Both the position numbers and the translations under genes were made by a program. 45,482 bases of DNA from Burkholderiales bacterium. GTDB taxonomy: Bacteria; Pseudomonadota; Gammaproteobacteria; Burkholderiales; Burkholderiaceae_E. A model generated the notes under the pieces. The model made no database searches and was not told the origin of the DNA. It saw only the letters and a program-made list of their open reading frames with translations. The stretch spans positions 1 to 45,482 of the forward strand of contig RPRK01000015.1 in assembly GCA_003818495.1 (NCBI GenBank), in the 5' to 3' direction. Shown in pieces: positions 10,899 through 19,187 of the stretch (its first letter is position 1; the number at the start of each line of letters is the position of its first letter).

Positions 10899-10955
10899 GC
10901 CGCCGAGTTAATCGGGACAACTTGCAGGGCGGCATAGAAGTACTGCTAAAGCGTC
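10899..10955 (+). promoter_or_regulatory. SAM-II-like (SAM-alpha) riboswitch candidate upstream of metK
   Basis: The leader can fold as an H-type pseudoknot like the SAM-II class. P1 is a perfect six-base pairing, GCCGCC (10899-10904) with GGCGGC (10928-10933). Inside its loop CTTGCAG (10921-10927) offers GCAG to pair with CTGC at 10943-10946, and GAC (10916-10918) can pair with GTC (10953-10955). The hallmark SAM-II strings CUUGCAG and GCUAAA are both present; the usual GAUUU segment appears as GAGUU. It begins at the predicted transcript start. The aptamer lies about 100 nt before the start codon and I see no U-tract terminator, so how it would control metK is open. Confidence 0.62.
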
Positions 10956-11053
10956 GCCGCTTCTCCGGAGCCGGCAACGCCGATCCGGTTCGATGTCCGC
11001 CCGTTCGGCGGCCATCTTACCGGCTGTCCGTCGCCCTTCATGGAGAACGCATC

Positions 11054-12220
11054 TTGGCCAAGGACTTCCTCTTCACCTCGGAATCGGTTTCCGAGGGCCA
11101 CCCCGACAAGGTCGCCGACCAGATCTCGGACGCGATCCTCGACGCCATCTTCACCCAGGACAAGTACTCGCGCGTCGCCGCCGAGACCCTGGTGAACACC
11201 GGCCTCGTGGTGCTCGCCGGCGAGATCACGACCGGCGCGCACGTCGACTACATCGACGTCGCCCGCGAGACCATCAAGCAGATCGGCTACGACAACACCG
11301 AGTACGGCATCGACTACAAGGGCTGCGCGGTCCTGGTCGCCTACGACAAGCAGAGCCAGGACATCGCGCAGGGCGTCGACGAGGGCCGGGGCATCGACCT
11401 CGACCAGGGCGCCGGCGACCAGGGCCTGATGTTCGGCTACGCGTGCAACGAGACCCCGGTGCTGATGCCGGCGCCGATCTACTACGCGCACCGGCTGGTC
11501 GAGCGCCAGTCGGACCTGCGCCGCGACGGCCGCCTGCCCTGGCTGCGCCCGGACGCGAAGTCGCAGATCACGATGCGCTACGTCGACGGCATGCCGCACT
11601 CGATCGACACCGTGGTGCTGTCGACCCAGCACGCGCCGGACATCGAGCACGGCAAGCTGACCGAGGCGGTGATCGAGGAGATCGTCAAGCCGGTGCTGCC
11701 CAAGGAACTCATCAAGGGCGAGATCCGCTACCTGATCAACCCGACCGGGCGCTTCGTCATCGGCGGCCCGCAGGGCGACTGCGGCCTGACCGGCCGCAAG
11801 ATCATCGTCGACACCTACGGCGGTGCGGCCCCGCACGGCGGCGGCGCGTTCTCCGGCAAGGACCCGTCGAAGGTCGACCGGTCGGCGGCCTACGCGGCGC
11901 GCTACGTCGCGAAGAACATCGTGGCCGCGGGCCTGGCGCGCAACTGCCTCGTCCAGATCAGCTATGCGATCGGCGTGGCCCGTCCGACCTCGGTCATGGT
12001 GACCACGGAAGGCTCGGGCAAGGTCTCCGACGAGCGGCTGGCGGAGCTGGTGCAGGAGCACTTCGACCTGCGCCCGAAGGGCATCGTGCAGATGCTCGAC
12101 CTGCTGCGGCCGATCTACCGCAAGACGGCGGCCTACGGCCACTTCGGACGCGAGGAGCCGGAGTTCACCTGGGAGCGCACGGACAAGGCGGCAGCGCTTC
12201 GGGCGGCCGCGGGGGTCTGA
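11054..12220 (+). CDS. metK: S-adenosylmethionine synthetase
   Basis: MetK makes S-adenosylmethionine from methionine and ATP. The 388 residues carry the family signatures: [17 protein letters not shown] at the start, [12 protein letters not shown] for ATP and tripolyphosphate binding, and [16 protein letters not shown]. The start is TTG at 11054, placed by GGAGA seven bases upstream and by alignment of the second residue onward (AKDFLFTS) with the family; the frame is open further upstream only because the leader lacks stops. An ATG at 11040 is out of frame. Transcription likely begins near 10899, giving a leader of about 155 nt with the SAM-II-like element. Three terminator repeats follow. 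Confidence 0.97.
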   Translation: MAKDFLFTSESVSEGHPDKVADQISDAILDAIFTQDKYSRVAAETLVNTGLVVLAGEITTGAHVDYIDVARETIKQIGYDNTEYGIDYKGCAVLVAYDKQSQDIAQGVDEGRGIDLDQGAGDQGLMFGYACNETPVLMPAPIYYAHRLVERQSDLRRDGRLPWLRPDAKSQITMRYVDGMPHSIDTVVLSTQHAPDIEHGKLTEAVIEEIVKPVLPKELIKGEIRYLINPTGRFVIGGPQGDCGLTGRKIIVDTYGGAAPHGGGAFSGKDPSKVDRSAAYAARYVAKNIVAAGLARNCLVQISYAIGVARPTSVMVTTEGSGKVSDERLAELVQEHFDLRPKGIVQMLDLLRPIYRKTAAYGHFGREEPEFTWERTDKAAALRAAAGV

Positions 12221-12241
12221 GCCGGCCTCCGGCCGACTGAC

Positions 12242-12331
12242 GACGAAACGCCCGGACATCCGGGCGTTGTGGACGAAACGCCTGGGTCTCCGGGCGTTCT
12301 GAACGAAACGCCCGGATCTCCGGGCGTTTTG
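12242..12331. terminator. Three tandem 30-bp terminator-like repeats between metK and a convergent regulator gene
   Basis: Units at 12242-12271, 12272-12301 and 12302-12331 each contain an inverted repeat of the form aacgcccgga-tc-tccgggcgtt. The third ends in a short run of T, making it the best plus-strand terminator; on the minus strand each hairpin ends in TTTCGT. The array lies between the convergent 3' ends of metK and the response regulator and can plausibly stop transcription both ways. Confidence 0.85.
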
Positions 12332-12366
12332 TCGTGGCGGGCCCGGTGGGCCGGAGCCCGACCGCG

Positions 12367-13023
12367 CTAGACCAGCCCCGCCGTCACCGCGTACCGGGTC
12401 AGCGTGGCCACGTCGTGGATGTCGAGGCGCTGCATCAGCTGCGCACGATGGAACTCGACCGTCTTCGGACTGATCGCCAGCTCGCGGGCGATCTCCTTGT
12501 TGGACAGTCCGCGGGCGACGCACCTGAGCACCTCGAGCTGTCGCCCGGTCAGGCCGCCGGGGGCGACCTCGGGCGTCTCCGGCGCGTTCATGGCCTCGAC
12601 CAGCACGTTCGAGATGCGCGGGCTCAGGTAGCGCTGACCGGCGCTGACCGCATCGAGCGCGAGCTCGAGCTCCGAGAGCACGAAGTCCTTCGACATGAAG
12701 CCGTCGGCGCCGGTCTGCAGCGCTCGCGTGACGAACTCGCGCGAGTCCTGGGAGGACAGGAACACGATGCGGACCGCCGGGTCGATCGCCCGGATCCGGG
12801 CCACCGCCTCGATGCCGGACATGTCCGGCAGCATGATGTCGAGCAGGAGCAGCGGCGGCTGGAGCGCGCGCATCAGCGCCAGGCAGCCGGCCACGTCGGC
12901 CGCTTCGCCGACCAGCCGGTAGCGCGAGGACGCCTCGAGGAGCGTGCGCAGCCCCGCCCTGACGAGCACGTGGTCGTCGGCGATGAGGACGCCCCGCCTG
13001 AGGTCGGGAAAGGGACCGGACAT
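12367..13023 (-). CDS. NarL/FixJ-family response regulator, LuxR-type HTH
   Basis: A 218-residue two-component regulator. The receiver domain (residues 10-125) has the acidic pair in VLIADDHVLVR, the phospho-acceptor D in LLLDIMLPDMSG, the switch serine in VFLSSQD and the conserved K in GFMSKDF. The C-terminal LuxR-type helix-turn-helix reads LTGRQLEVLRCVARGLSNKE then SPKTVEFHRAQLMQRL. Upstream on the same strand, after a 158-bp gap, lies a histidine-kinase-like protein that may be its partner. The gap suggests a separate promoter; TAGACT just before the ATG is a possible -10 box. Target genes unknown. Confidence 0.92.
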   Translation of the reverse strand: MSGPFPDLRRGVLIADDHVLVRAGLRTLLEASSRYRLVGEAADVAGCLALMRALQPPLLLLDIMLPDMSGIEAVARIRAIDPAVRIVFLSSQDSREFVTRALQTGADGFMSKDFVLSELELALDAVSAGQRYLSPRISNVLVEAMNAPETPEVAPGGLTGRQLEVLRCVARGLSNKEIARELAISPKTVEFHRAQLMQRLDIHDVATLTRYAVTAGLV

Positions 13024-13181
13024 GGCGCCGAGTCTAAAGCAGCGACCCGGGGCCGATCCGTCGAACTGCCGGCCGCGACGGCCGTTCATCCTGCATTCCG
13101 CGTCGGCCGAGGCAGCGCGGTGCCGCGCGCCCGCGTCCGGTCGACCGTGCGTCGGTCGCGACGGACCGTCGGTCGGCCGGC

Positions 13182-13865
13182 TCAGCCGAGCCGTGCGATC
13201 ACTCGGAGCGTGTTCGGGCGACCGGCGCCCCGGAGCACTTCGAGCCGGGCGCCGTTGACCGCGGCGAGCAGCGCCGCGATCGGCAGCCCGAGCGCCAGGC
13301 CGGTCGGATCGCCGACGCCGGTGGCCGGGCGTCCGGGGCGCAGCGCGGCCAGCGCCCAGCGCGGCAGCGGGGCACCGGGATTCGTCACCGAGATCTGGTA
13401 GCCGCCCAGCCCGGGCGCGCCGCGGACCCGCACCGTCGCGCCCGCCGGCGCATGCCGGCACGCGTTGTCGACCAGTTCGCCGAGCAGCCGGGCGAGGTCC
13501 TCGAATTCGAAGCGCACGGTCGCGGGCACGACGTCGATCGCGAGCGAACGGCCGCCGGGCAGCGGCGCCAGCATGCGGCGCACCGAGACGTCCGGCGCCA
13601 CGGCCGGCACGAAGCAGCCGGGGGTGTCGGGCACGAGGAGCGGCGCGATCGCGGCCATGATCCGGGCGGTGTCGAGGCGAGCCGGCGGCGGGAAGGCCTC
13701 GCCGACCACCGGCCCGGACGCGAGCCGCTCCTGCAGCGCGGTCCGCTCGAGGAAGCGCGACGCGTAGCGCGACGGCACCACGCCGGCCGCGGCCGCCTGG
13801 ATCGGGCCGCGCAGCGCGCTCGGCAGGGTCTCGGGACGGTTCGCAGCATGCAGGTGCAGGGACAT
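13182..13865 (-). CDS. Histidine-kinase-like ATPase domain protein lacking a clear phospho-acceptor histidine
   Basis: A 227-residue soluble protein. The C-terminal half (about residues 110-225) is a HATPase_c domain with an N-box ELVDNACRHAPAG and a late glycine-rich GLALGLPIAALLAAVNGA segment. The N-terminal half is helical (SRYASRFLERTALQERLASG) and resembles a dimerisation helix, but the expected histidine followed by E/D is missing, and there are no membrane segments or sensor domain. It may be a degenerate or cut-down kinase, or an anti-sigma/phosphatase-like ATPase. It precedes the NarL-type regulator on the same strand, so a functional link is likely but unproven. Confidence 0.7.
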   Translation of the reverse strand: MSLHLHAANRPETLPSALRGPIQAAAAGVVPSRYASRFLERTALQERLASGPVVGEAFPPPARLDTARIMAAIAPLLVPDTPGCFVPAVAPDVSVRRMLAPLPGGRSLAIDVVPATVRFEFEDLARLLGELVDNACRHAPAGATVRVRGAPGLGGYQISVTNPGAPLPRWALAALRPGRPATGVGDPTGLALGLPIAALLAAVNGARLEVLRGAGRPNTLRVIARLG

Positions 13866-13884
13866 CGCGGAGGCCTCGGAGGGG

Positions 13885-13902
13885 GCCGGTCGTCGGACCG
13901 GC
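13885..13902. repeat. Short inverted repeat upstream of the kinase-like gene
   Basis: GCCGGTC (13885-13891) pairs with GACCGGC (13896-13902) around four bases, about 20 bp upstream of the ATG of the leftward kinase-like gene. It may be an operator or just a GC-rich hairpin. Confidence 0.4.
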
Positions 13903-14008
13903 GGAACGTGAAGCGATCGTAGGGATGCGCCGCCCGCCGCGCACCCGGGTCGATACCGGGGAAACGCCCCCGTTCGATGCCTTGCAGGACATCGGTCACG
14001 TCCGCACC

Positions 14009-14022
14009 GTGACGCGCGTCAC
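14009..14022. promoter_or_regulatory. Perfect 14-bp palindrome, candidate operator
   Basis: GTGACGCGCGTCAC is a perfect palindrome in the 427-bp region between the divergent kinase-like gene and ahcY. A further GTCACG at 13995-14000 forms a second inverted pair with CGTGAC, giving three half-sites in about 28 bp. The spacing to the ahcY -10 box (70 bp) fits an upstream activator or a repressor of the divergent gene. The binding protein is unknown. Confidence 0.4.
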
Positions 14023-14091
14023 ACGATCGTCCGCGTGTCCGAAGACCCCGCGACCGATGGCCGGTGCTTTCGGCCCGTTCGCGAAGGCGGC

Positions 14092-14097
14092 TATACT
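14092..14097 (+). promoter_or_regulatory. -10 box of the ahcY promoter
   Basis: TATACT at 14092-14097 is a good sigma-70 -10 element; the -35 region (TTTCGG at 14068-14073) is weak. The predicted start near 14104 coincides with the 5' strand of the SAH aptamer. Confidence 0.6.
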
Positions 14098-14103
14098 CCG
14101 CCC

Positions 14104-14160
14104 TGCCGAGGAGCGCTGCGACCCGCATGGGCCAGGCTCGGCAATCACAACTGCGCTCGC
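14104..14160 (+). promoter_or_regulatory. S-adenosylhomocysteine (SAH) riboswitch
   Basis: The sequence matches the SAH (ahcY) riboswitch closely. P1 pairs GCCGAG (14105-14110) with CTCGGC (14137-14142). A small hairpin pairs CCC (14122-14124) with GGG (14129-14131). The pseudoknot pairs GAGCGC (14111-14116) with GCGCTC (14153-14158). The strings GAGGAGCGCTGC and CCAGGCTCGG are class hallmarks. Known members bind SAH, discriminate against SAM and turn genes on. It precedes ahcY, the enzyme that removes SAH. Confidence 0.95.
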
Positions 14161-14195
14161 AACGGTCATCCGACCCTTGCGGGCGTTTTGTTTTT
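14154..14195 (+). terminator. Riboswitch-controlled intrinsic terminator before ahcY
   Basis: CGCTCGCAA (14154-14162) pairs with TTGCGGGCG (14177-14185), nine base pairs with one G-U, around a 14-nt loop, and is followed by TTTTGTTTTT (14186-14195). Its 5' arm reuses five of the six bases (14154-14158) of the SAH pseudoknot strand, so aptamer and terminator cannot form together. This gives an SAH-on, transcription-level switch. Confidence 0.85.
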
Positions 14196-14292
14196 CCGGC
14201 GTGTCCGGGCCGTACGGCCCGCCGCCGGGCGAACACCGCGCTCGCCCAAGCCAGCGGCGCCTCCGGGCGCCCGAACCTGACGGAGCGAATCA

Positions 14293-15717
<1,425 letters not shown>

Positions 15718-15730
15718 GCCCGGCCGTCCC

Positions 15731-16522
15731 TTGGGGCGCGCCGACGTCGAGCTGGTCGCACGCGGCCTGGCCGCGTCGCGCAGCGCCGCGCAGCGGCTGA
15801 TCGCCGACGGCGCGGTGACCCGGGCGTCCGGCATGCGGATCGAGCGGCCCTCCCAGCAGGTGGGGCCGCTCGACGAGCTGCGGGTCGCCGCGTCGGACGA
15901 GACCCGGTTCGTGTCGCGCGCGGGGGCCAAGCTGGCCCACGCGCTCGCCGAGGCGCAGATCGATCCGTCGGGGCGCACCGTGCTCGACCTGGGGATGTCG
16001 ACCGGCGGCTTCGCCGACTGCCTGCTGCAGTCGGGCGCGGCGCGGGTGATCGGCATCGAGGTCGGCCACGGTCAGCTGCATCCGCGGCTGCGCGCGGATC
16101 CGAGGGTCTGCTGCATCGAGCGGCTCAACGTGCGCGACGCCACCCCCGAGGTGATGGGCGCACGGGTGCCCGACGCGCCTCCGGAAGGCTTCGACATGGC
16201 GGTCGCCGACCTCTCGTTCATCTCGCTCGCGAAGGTGCTGCCCGCGGCCGACGCGCTGCTCGCGCCCGGCGCGACGGTGCTGCTGCTGGTCAAGCCGCAG
16301 TTCGAGCTCGGCCCGTCGGCGCTCGACGGCCGCGGCATCGTCACCGACGCGGCCGACCATGCACGCGCCTCGACCCTCGTGGCCGAGGCGTGCCGCGGGC
16401 TCGGCTGGACGGTGCAGCGGGCCTTCGACAGTGCGCTGCCCGGCGGTGACGGCAACCGCGAGTCCTTCATCCATGCGAGCGTGCCCGTCGCACGCCTGCC
16501 CAGAACCCGGATCACACGATGA
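15731..16522 (+). CDS. TlyA-family rRNA 2'-O-methyltransferase
   Basis: A 263-residue protein with an N-terminal S4-like RNA-binding domain (ADVELVARGLAASRSAAQRLI) and an FtsJ/RrmJ-like methyltransferase domain. The K-D-K-E residues expected for a ribose 2'-O-methyltransferase are present: K in SRAGAKLAHAL, D in VADLSFIS, K in LLVKPQFELG and E in NRESFIHASV; the SAM loop is LDLGMSTGGFADCLLQ. TlyA proteins methylate rRNA cytidines and were first named haemolysins. The start is TTG at 15731 without a clear ribosome binding site. It sits 13 bp after ahcY and overlaps metF by ATGA. Being SAM-dependent, it is a plausible beneficiary of SAH removal. Confidence 0.88.
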   Translation: MGRADVELVARGLAASRSAAQRLIADGAVTRASGMRIERPSQQVGPLDELRVAASDETRFVSRAGAKLAHALAEAQIDPSGRTVLDLGMSTGGFADCLLQSGAARVIGIEVGHGQLHPRLRADPRVCCIERLNVRDATPEVMGARVPDAPPEGFDMAVADLSFISLAKVLPAADALLAPGATVLLLVKPQFELGPSALDGRGIVTDAADHARASTLVAEACRGLGWTVQRAFDSALPGGDGNRESFIHASVPVARLPRTRITR

Positions 16523-17355
16523 CCCCGTCCACCGTCCCGGTCAGCTTCGAATTCTTCCCGCCGAACACGCCCGAGGGCCTGACCAAGCTGCGCGAGACGC
16601 GTCGCCTGCTCGCGCAGCTCGAGCCCGAGTTCTTCAGCGTCACCTTCGGCGCAGGCGGCTCGACCCGCGACAAGTCGCTCGGCGTCGTCGACGAGATCGC
16701 CACCGAGGGCCATGCGGTCGCTCCCCACCTGTCGTGCGTCGGCGCGACCCGCGACGGCATCGCCGAACTGCTCGAGCACTGGCGCGGGCGCGGGGTGCGC
16801 CGGCTGGTCGCGCTGCGCGGCGACCTGCCCTCCGGCATGGTCGACGCCGGCGAGTTCCGCTATGCCTCCGATCTGGTCGCGTTCGTGCGGGAGCGCACCG
16901 GCGACTGGTTCCGCATCGAGGTCGCCGCGTATCCCGAGGTCCATCCGCAGGCGGCCTCGGCCGATGCCGACCTCGAGGCCTTCGTGCACAAGGTCCGTGC
17001 CGGCGCCGATGCCGCGATCACGCAGTACTTCTTCAACGCCGACGCCTACTTCAGCTTCGTCGAGGCGGCGCGCGCCCGCGGCGTGACCGTGCCGATCGTG
17101 CCCGGCATCATGCCGATCATGAACTACACGCAGCTCGCCCGGTTCTCCGACGCCTGCGGCGCCGAGATCCCGCGCTGGATCCGGATGCGCCTGTCCGGCT
17201 TCGGGGACGACGTCGAGTCGTTGCGCGCCTTCGGTCACGACGTGGTCACGGCGCTGTGCGCGCGGCTGCTGGAGGGCGGCGCACCGGGCCTGCATTTCTA
17301 CACGCTCAACCAGCCCGGACCGAGCCGCGCGATCTGGCAGGCCCTGGCTCGCTGA
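16519..17355 (+). CDS. metF: Methylenetetrahydrofolate reductase
   Basis: MetF reduces 5,10-methylene-THF to 5-methyl-THF, the methyl donor for methionine synthesis. The 278-residue FAD-binding TIM barrel has SFEFFPPNTPEG at the start (catalytic E), SVTFGAGGSTRD, FRIEVAAYPEVHPQA, DAAITQYFFNADAYFSFV and PGIMPIMNYTQL. The length agrees with bacterial MetF without the eukaryotic regulatory domain. The ATG overlaps the tlyA stop (ATGA). Together with ahcY it completes the homocysteine-to-methionine side of the cycle. Confidence 0.97.
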   Translation: MTPSTVPVSFEFFPPNTPEGLTKLRETRRLLAQLEPEFFSVTFGAGGSTRDKSLGVVDEIATEGHAVAPHLSCVGATRDGIAELLEHWRGRGVRRLVALRGDLPSGMVDAGEFRYASDLVAFVRERTGDWFRIEVAAYPEVHPQAASADADLEAFVHKVRAGADAAITQYFFNADAYFSFVEAARARGVTVPIVPGIMPIMNYTQLARFSDACGAEIPRWIRMRLSGFGDDVESLRAFGHDVVTALCARLLEGGAPGLHFYTLNQPGPSRAIWQALAR

Positions 17356-17448
17356 CCGCGGGCTGACCGTCCGCTGACCGTCCGCGACCGGGCCCCGCCC
17401 GCCCGTCGGACAGCGTTGCGGTCGGCCCGCCGCCCGCCCGTTATTCAA

Positions 17449-17477
17449 TTGGTTCGACCGTGGTGGCTGGCTACCAT
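17449..17477 (+). promoter_or_regulatory. Candidate sigma-70 promoter for the c-di-GMP gene pair
   Basis: TTGGTT (17449-17454), a 17-bp spacer and TACCAT (17472-17477) lie about 60 bp before the HD-GYP start in the 182-bp gap after metF. It sits in a locally AT-richer patch. Confidence 0.45.
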
Positions 17478-17537
17478 GGACCGGCAAAGCGGCCCGACGA
17501 GGCGGCCGTGCCCCCTCTTGAATGACTGGACGGATCG

Positions 17538-19187
17538 GTGCAGGACAGTTCCGAGCGATTGATGGATTCCGACAACGCGGCAGCGCTCATCACGGCGAGC
17601 CGGCGCTATCAGATCGCATCCGAAGACCTGCAGCTCGGGATGTTCATCGCCGAGCTCGACCGGCCCTGGCTCGACACGCCGTTCCTGCTCCAGGGCTTCC
17701 TCGCCGACAGCCAGGTCGAGATCGACACGCTGCGCAAGTACTGCAGCTACGTCTACGTGGACCTGGAACTCTCGAGCCCAGAGGTCGCCGACACGATCCG
17801 CCGCTCGGAGGTCCGCGGGGACGCGCCGACGCCCGCACCGAGGATCCGCAAGGCCGCCGAGTCCGACGGGCCCGCGACGCGTCCGCTGACGCCCTCGGCG
17901 ACCGATGCGGCCACGGCCCAGGTGGAGCGGCGCCGCGCCACCGCCGGCCGGGTCTACAAGACCCGCGCGGACGTGCGCATCAGCACCGACACGCGCCAGC
18001 GCTTCCGGCAGTTCGTCCGCCAGACCTCGGGCACCTCGAAGGACGCCGACGAGGCCGGTCCGATCGACCGCATGATCGGCTGGATGCGCCAGCTGCTGCG
18101 CCGTGGGGACGCCGCGGGGGCGATGCTCGGCGAGCGCGAGCGCACCAGCCGCGATGCGATCCGGGCCTGGCTGCCCGGCGACATCGAACTGGAGACCTAC
18201 GAGGACTCGCACTCGCTCGAGCAGGAGCTGCCGCGCGCGCGCTCCGCGTTCGGACACAGCGAGGACGTGCTCAAGACCCTGGTCACCGACGTGAAGGCCG
18301 GCCGGGTCCCGCAGGTCAGCGAGGTGGCCGGCGCCGTCGACGACATGGTCTCGAGCATGATCGACAACCCCGATGCGCTGCTGTGGGTGGGCCGGCTGCG
18401 CGAGGAGGACGTCACCACCTACAACCACGGGGTCAAGGTCGCGCTGTACCTGATCGCCCTGGGTCGGCAGCTCGGCTTCCCGAAGCGCGAGCTCGGCCAG
18501 CTCGGCATGATCGGCATGCTCGCCGACGTCGGCAAGATCCGCCTGCCGCGCGCGCTGCTCGACAAGCCCGGCATGCTCACGAATGCCGAGTACGGGATGA
18601 TCAAGGAGCACGTTCGCCTCGGCCTCGACGCGCTGCGCGAGGCCGGCGGCCTGCCGACCGAGGTCGAGCTCGGCATCGCGCAGCACCACGAGCGTCTCGA
18701 CGGCAGCGGCTATCCCAAGGGGCTGAAGGGCAACGACATCAGCATCTTCGGGCGCATGGCCGCGATCGCCGACAGCTTCGCCGCGCTGATCACGCCGCGC
18801 GCCTATGCGAATCCGTCGGCGCCGCAGGACGCGCTGATGAATCTCTACGAGTGGGCCGGCAGCTCGTTCCACGAGCCGCTGGTCGAGCAGTTCGTGCAGG
18901 CCGTGGGCGTGTTCCCGGTCGGCAGCCTGGTCGAGCTCTCGAGCGGCGAGGTCGCGATCGTCGTGGCGCACAACCGCGTGCGCCGCCTCGAGCCGCGCGT
19001 GCTCGTGCTCACCTGGCCCGACAAGGCACCGCTGTCCGAGCCCGTCGAGCGCGACCTGCTGACCGCGCCGCGGTCCGGCACCGGGCGGCTGCGCATCGTC
19101 CGCGGCCTGCCCTCGGGCGCCTACGGACTCAAGCTGCGCGACTTCTACCTGTCGGGAATCGCCCGCGCCAATGGCCTCCCGGGCTGA
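17538..19187 (+). CDS. DUF3391/HD-GYP-type protein with altered HD motif
   Basis: A 549-residue cytoplasmic protein. The N-terminus (QIASEDLQLGMFIAELDRPW) is the DUF3391 domain common before HD-GYP domains. A variable linker follows, then an HD-GYP domain at about residues 270-430. The GYP part is intact (HHERLDGSGYPKGLKG), as are the first histidine (YNHGVKVA), KEHV and the later AD of AIADSF. The HD dyad, however, reads LADVGKIRLP, so the histidine is alanine. Standard HD-GYP proteins hydrolyse c-di-GMP; this one may bind three metals poorly and could be a c-di-GMP effector. GTG at 17538 or ATG at 17562 could be the start. The EAL gene overlaps its end by 17 bp. Confidence 0.88.
   Translation: MQDSSERLMDSDNAAALITASRRYQIASEDLQLGMFIAELDRPWLDTPFLLQGFLADSQVEIDTLRKYCSYVYVDLELSSPEVADTIRRSEVRGDAPTPAPRIRKAAESDGPATRPLTPSATDAATAQVERRRATAGRVYKTRADVRISTDTRQRFRQFVRQTSGTSKDADEAGPIDRMIGWMRQLLRRGDAAGAMLGERERTSRDAIRAWLPGDIELETYEDSHSLEQELPRARSAFGHSEDVLKTLVTDVKAGRVPQVSEVAGAVDDMVSSMIDNPDALLWVGRLREEDVTTYNHGVKVALYLIALGRQLGFPKRELGQLGMIGMLADVGKIRLPRALLDKPGMLTNAEYGMIKEHVRLGLDALREAGGLPTEVELGIAQHHERLDGSGYPKGLKGNDISIFGRMAAIADSFAALITPRAYANPSAPQDALMNLYEWAGSSFHEPLVEQFVQAVGVFPVGSLVELSSGEVAIVVAHNRVRRLEPRVLVLTWPDKAPLSEPVERDLLTAPRSGTGRLRIVRGLPSGAYGLKLRDFYLSGIARANGLPG

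Noticed and set aside
12242-12331. Tandem hairpin array as a possible CRISPR array or integron attC
   Set aside because: No spacers and no integron signature; the units read as terminators between convergent genes.
17353-17395. Short direct repeats (ctgaccgtcc) just after metF
   Set aside because: Only two close copies, no hairpin and no run of T; no support for a terminator or operator.
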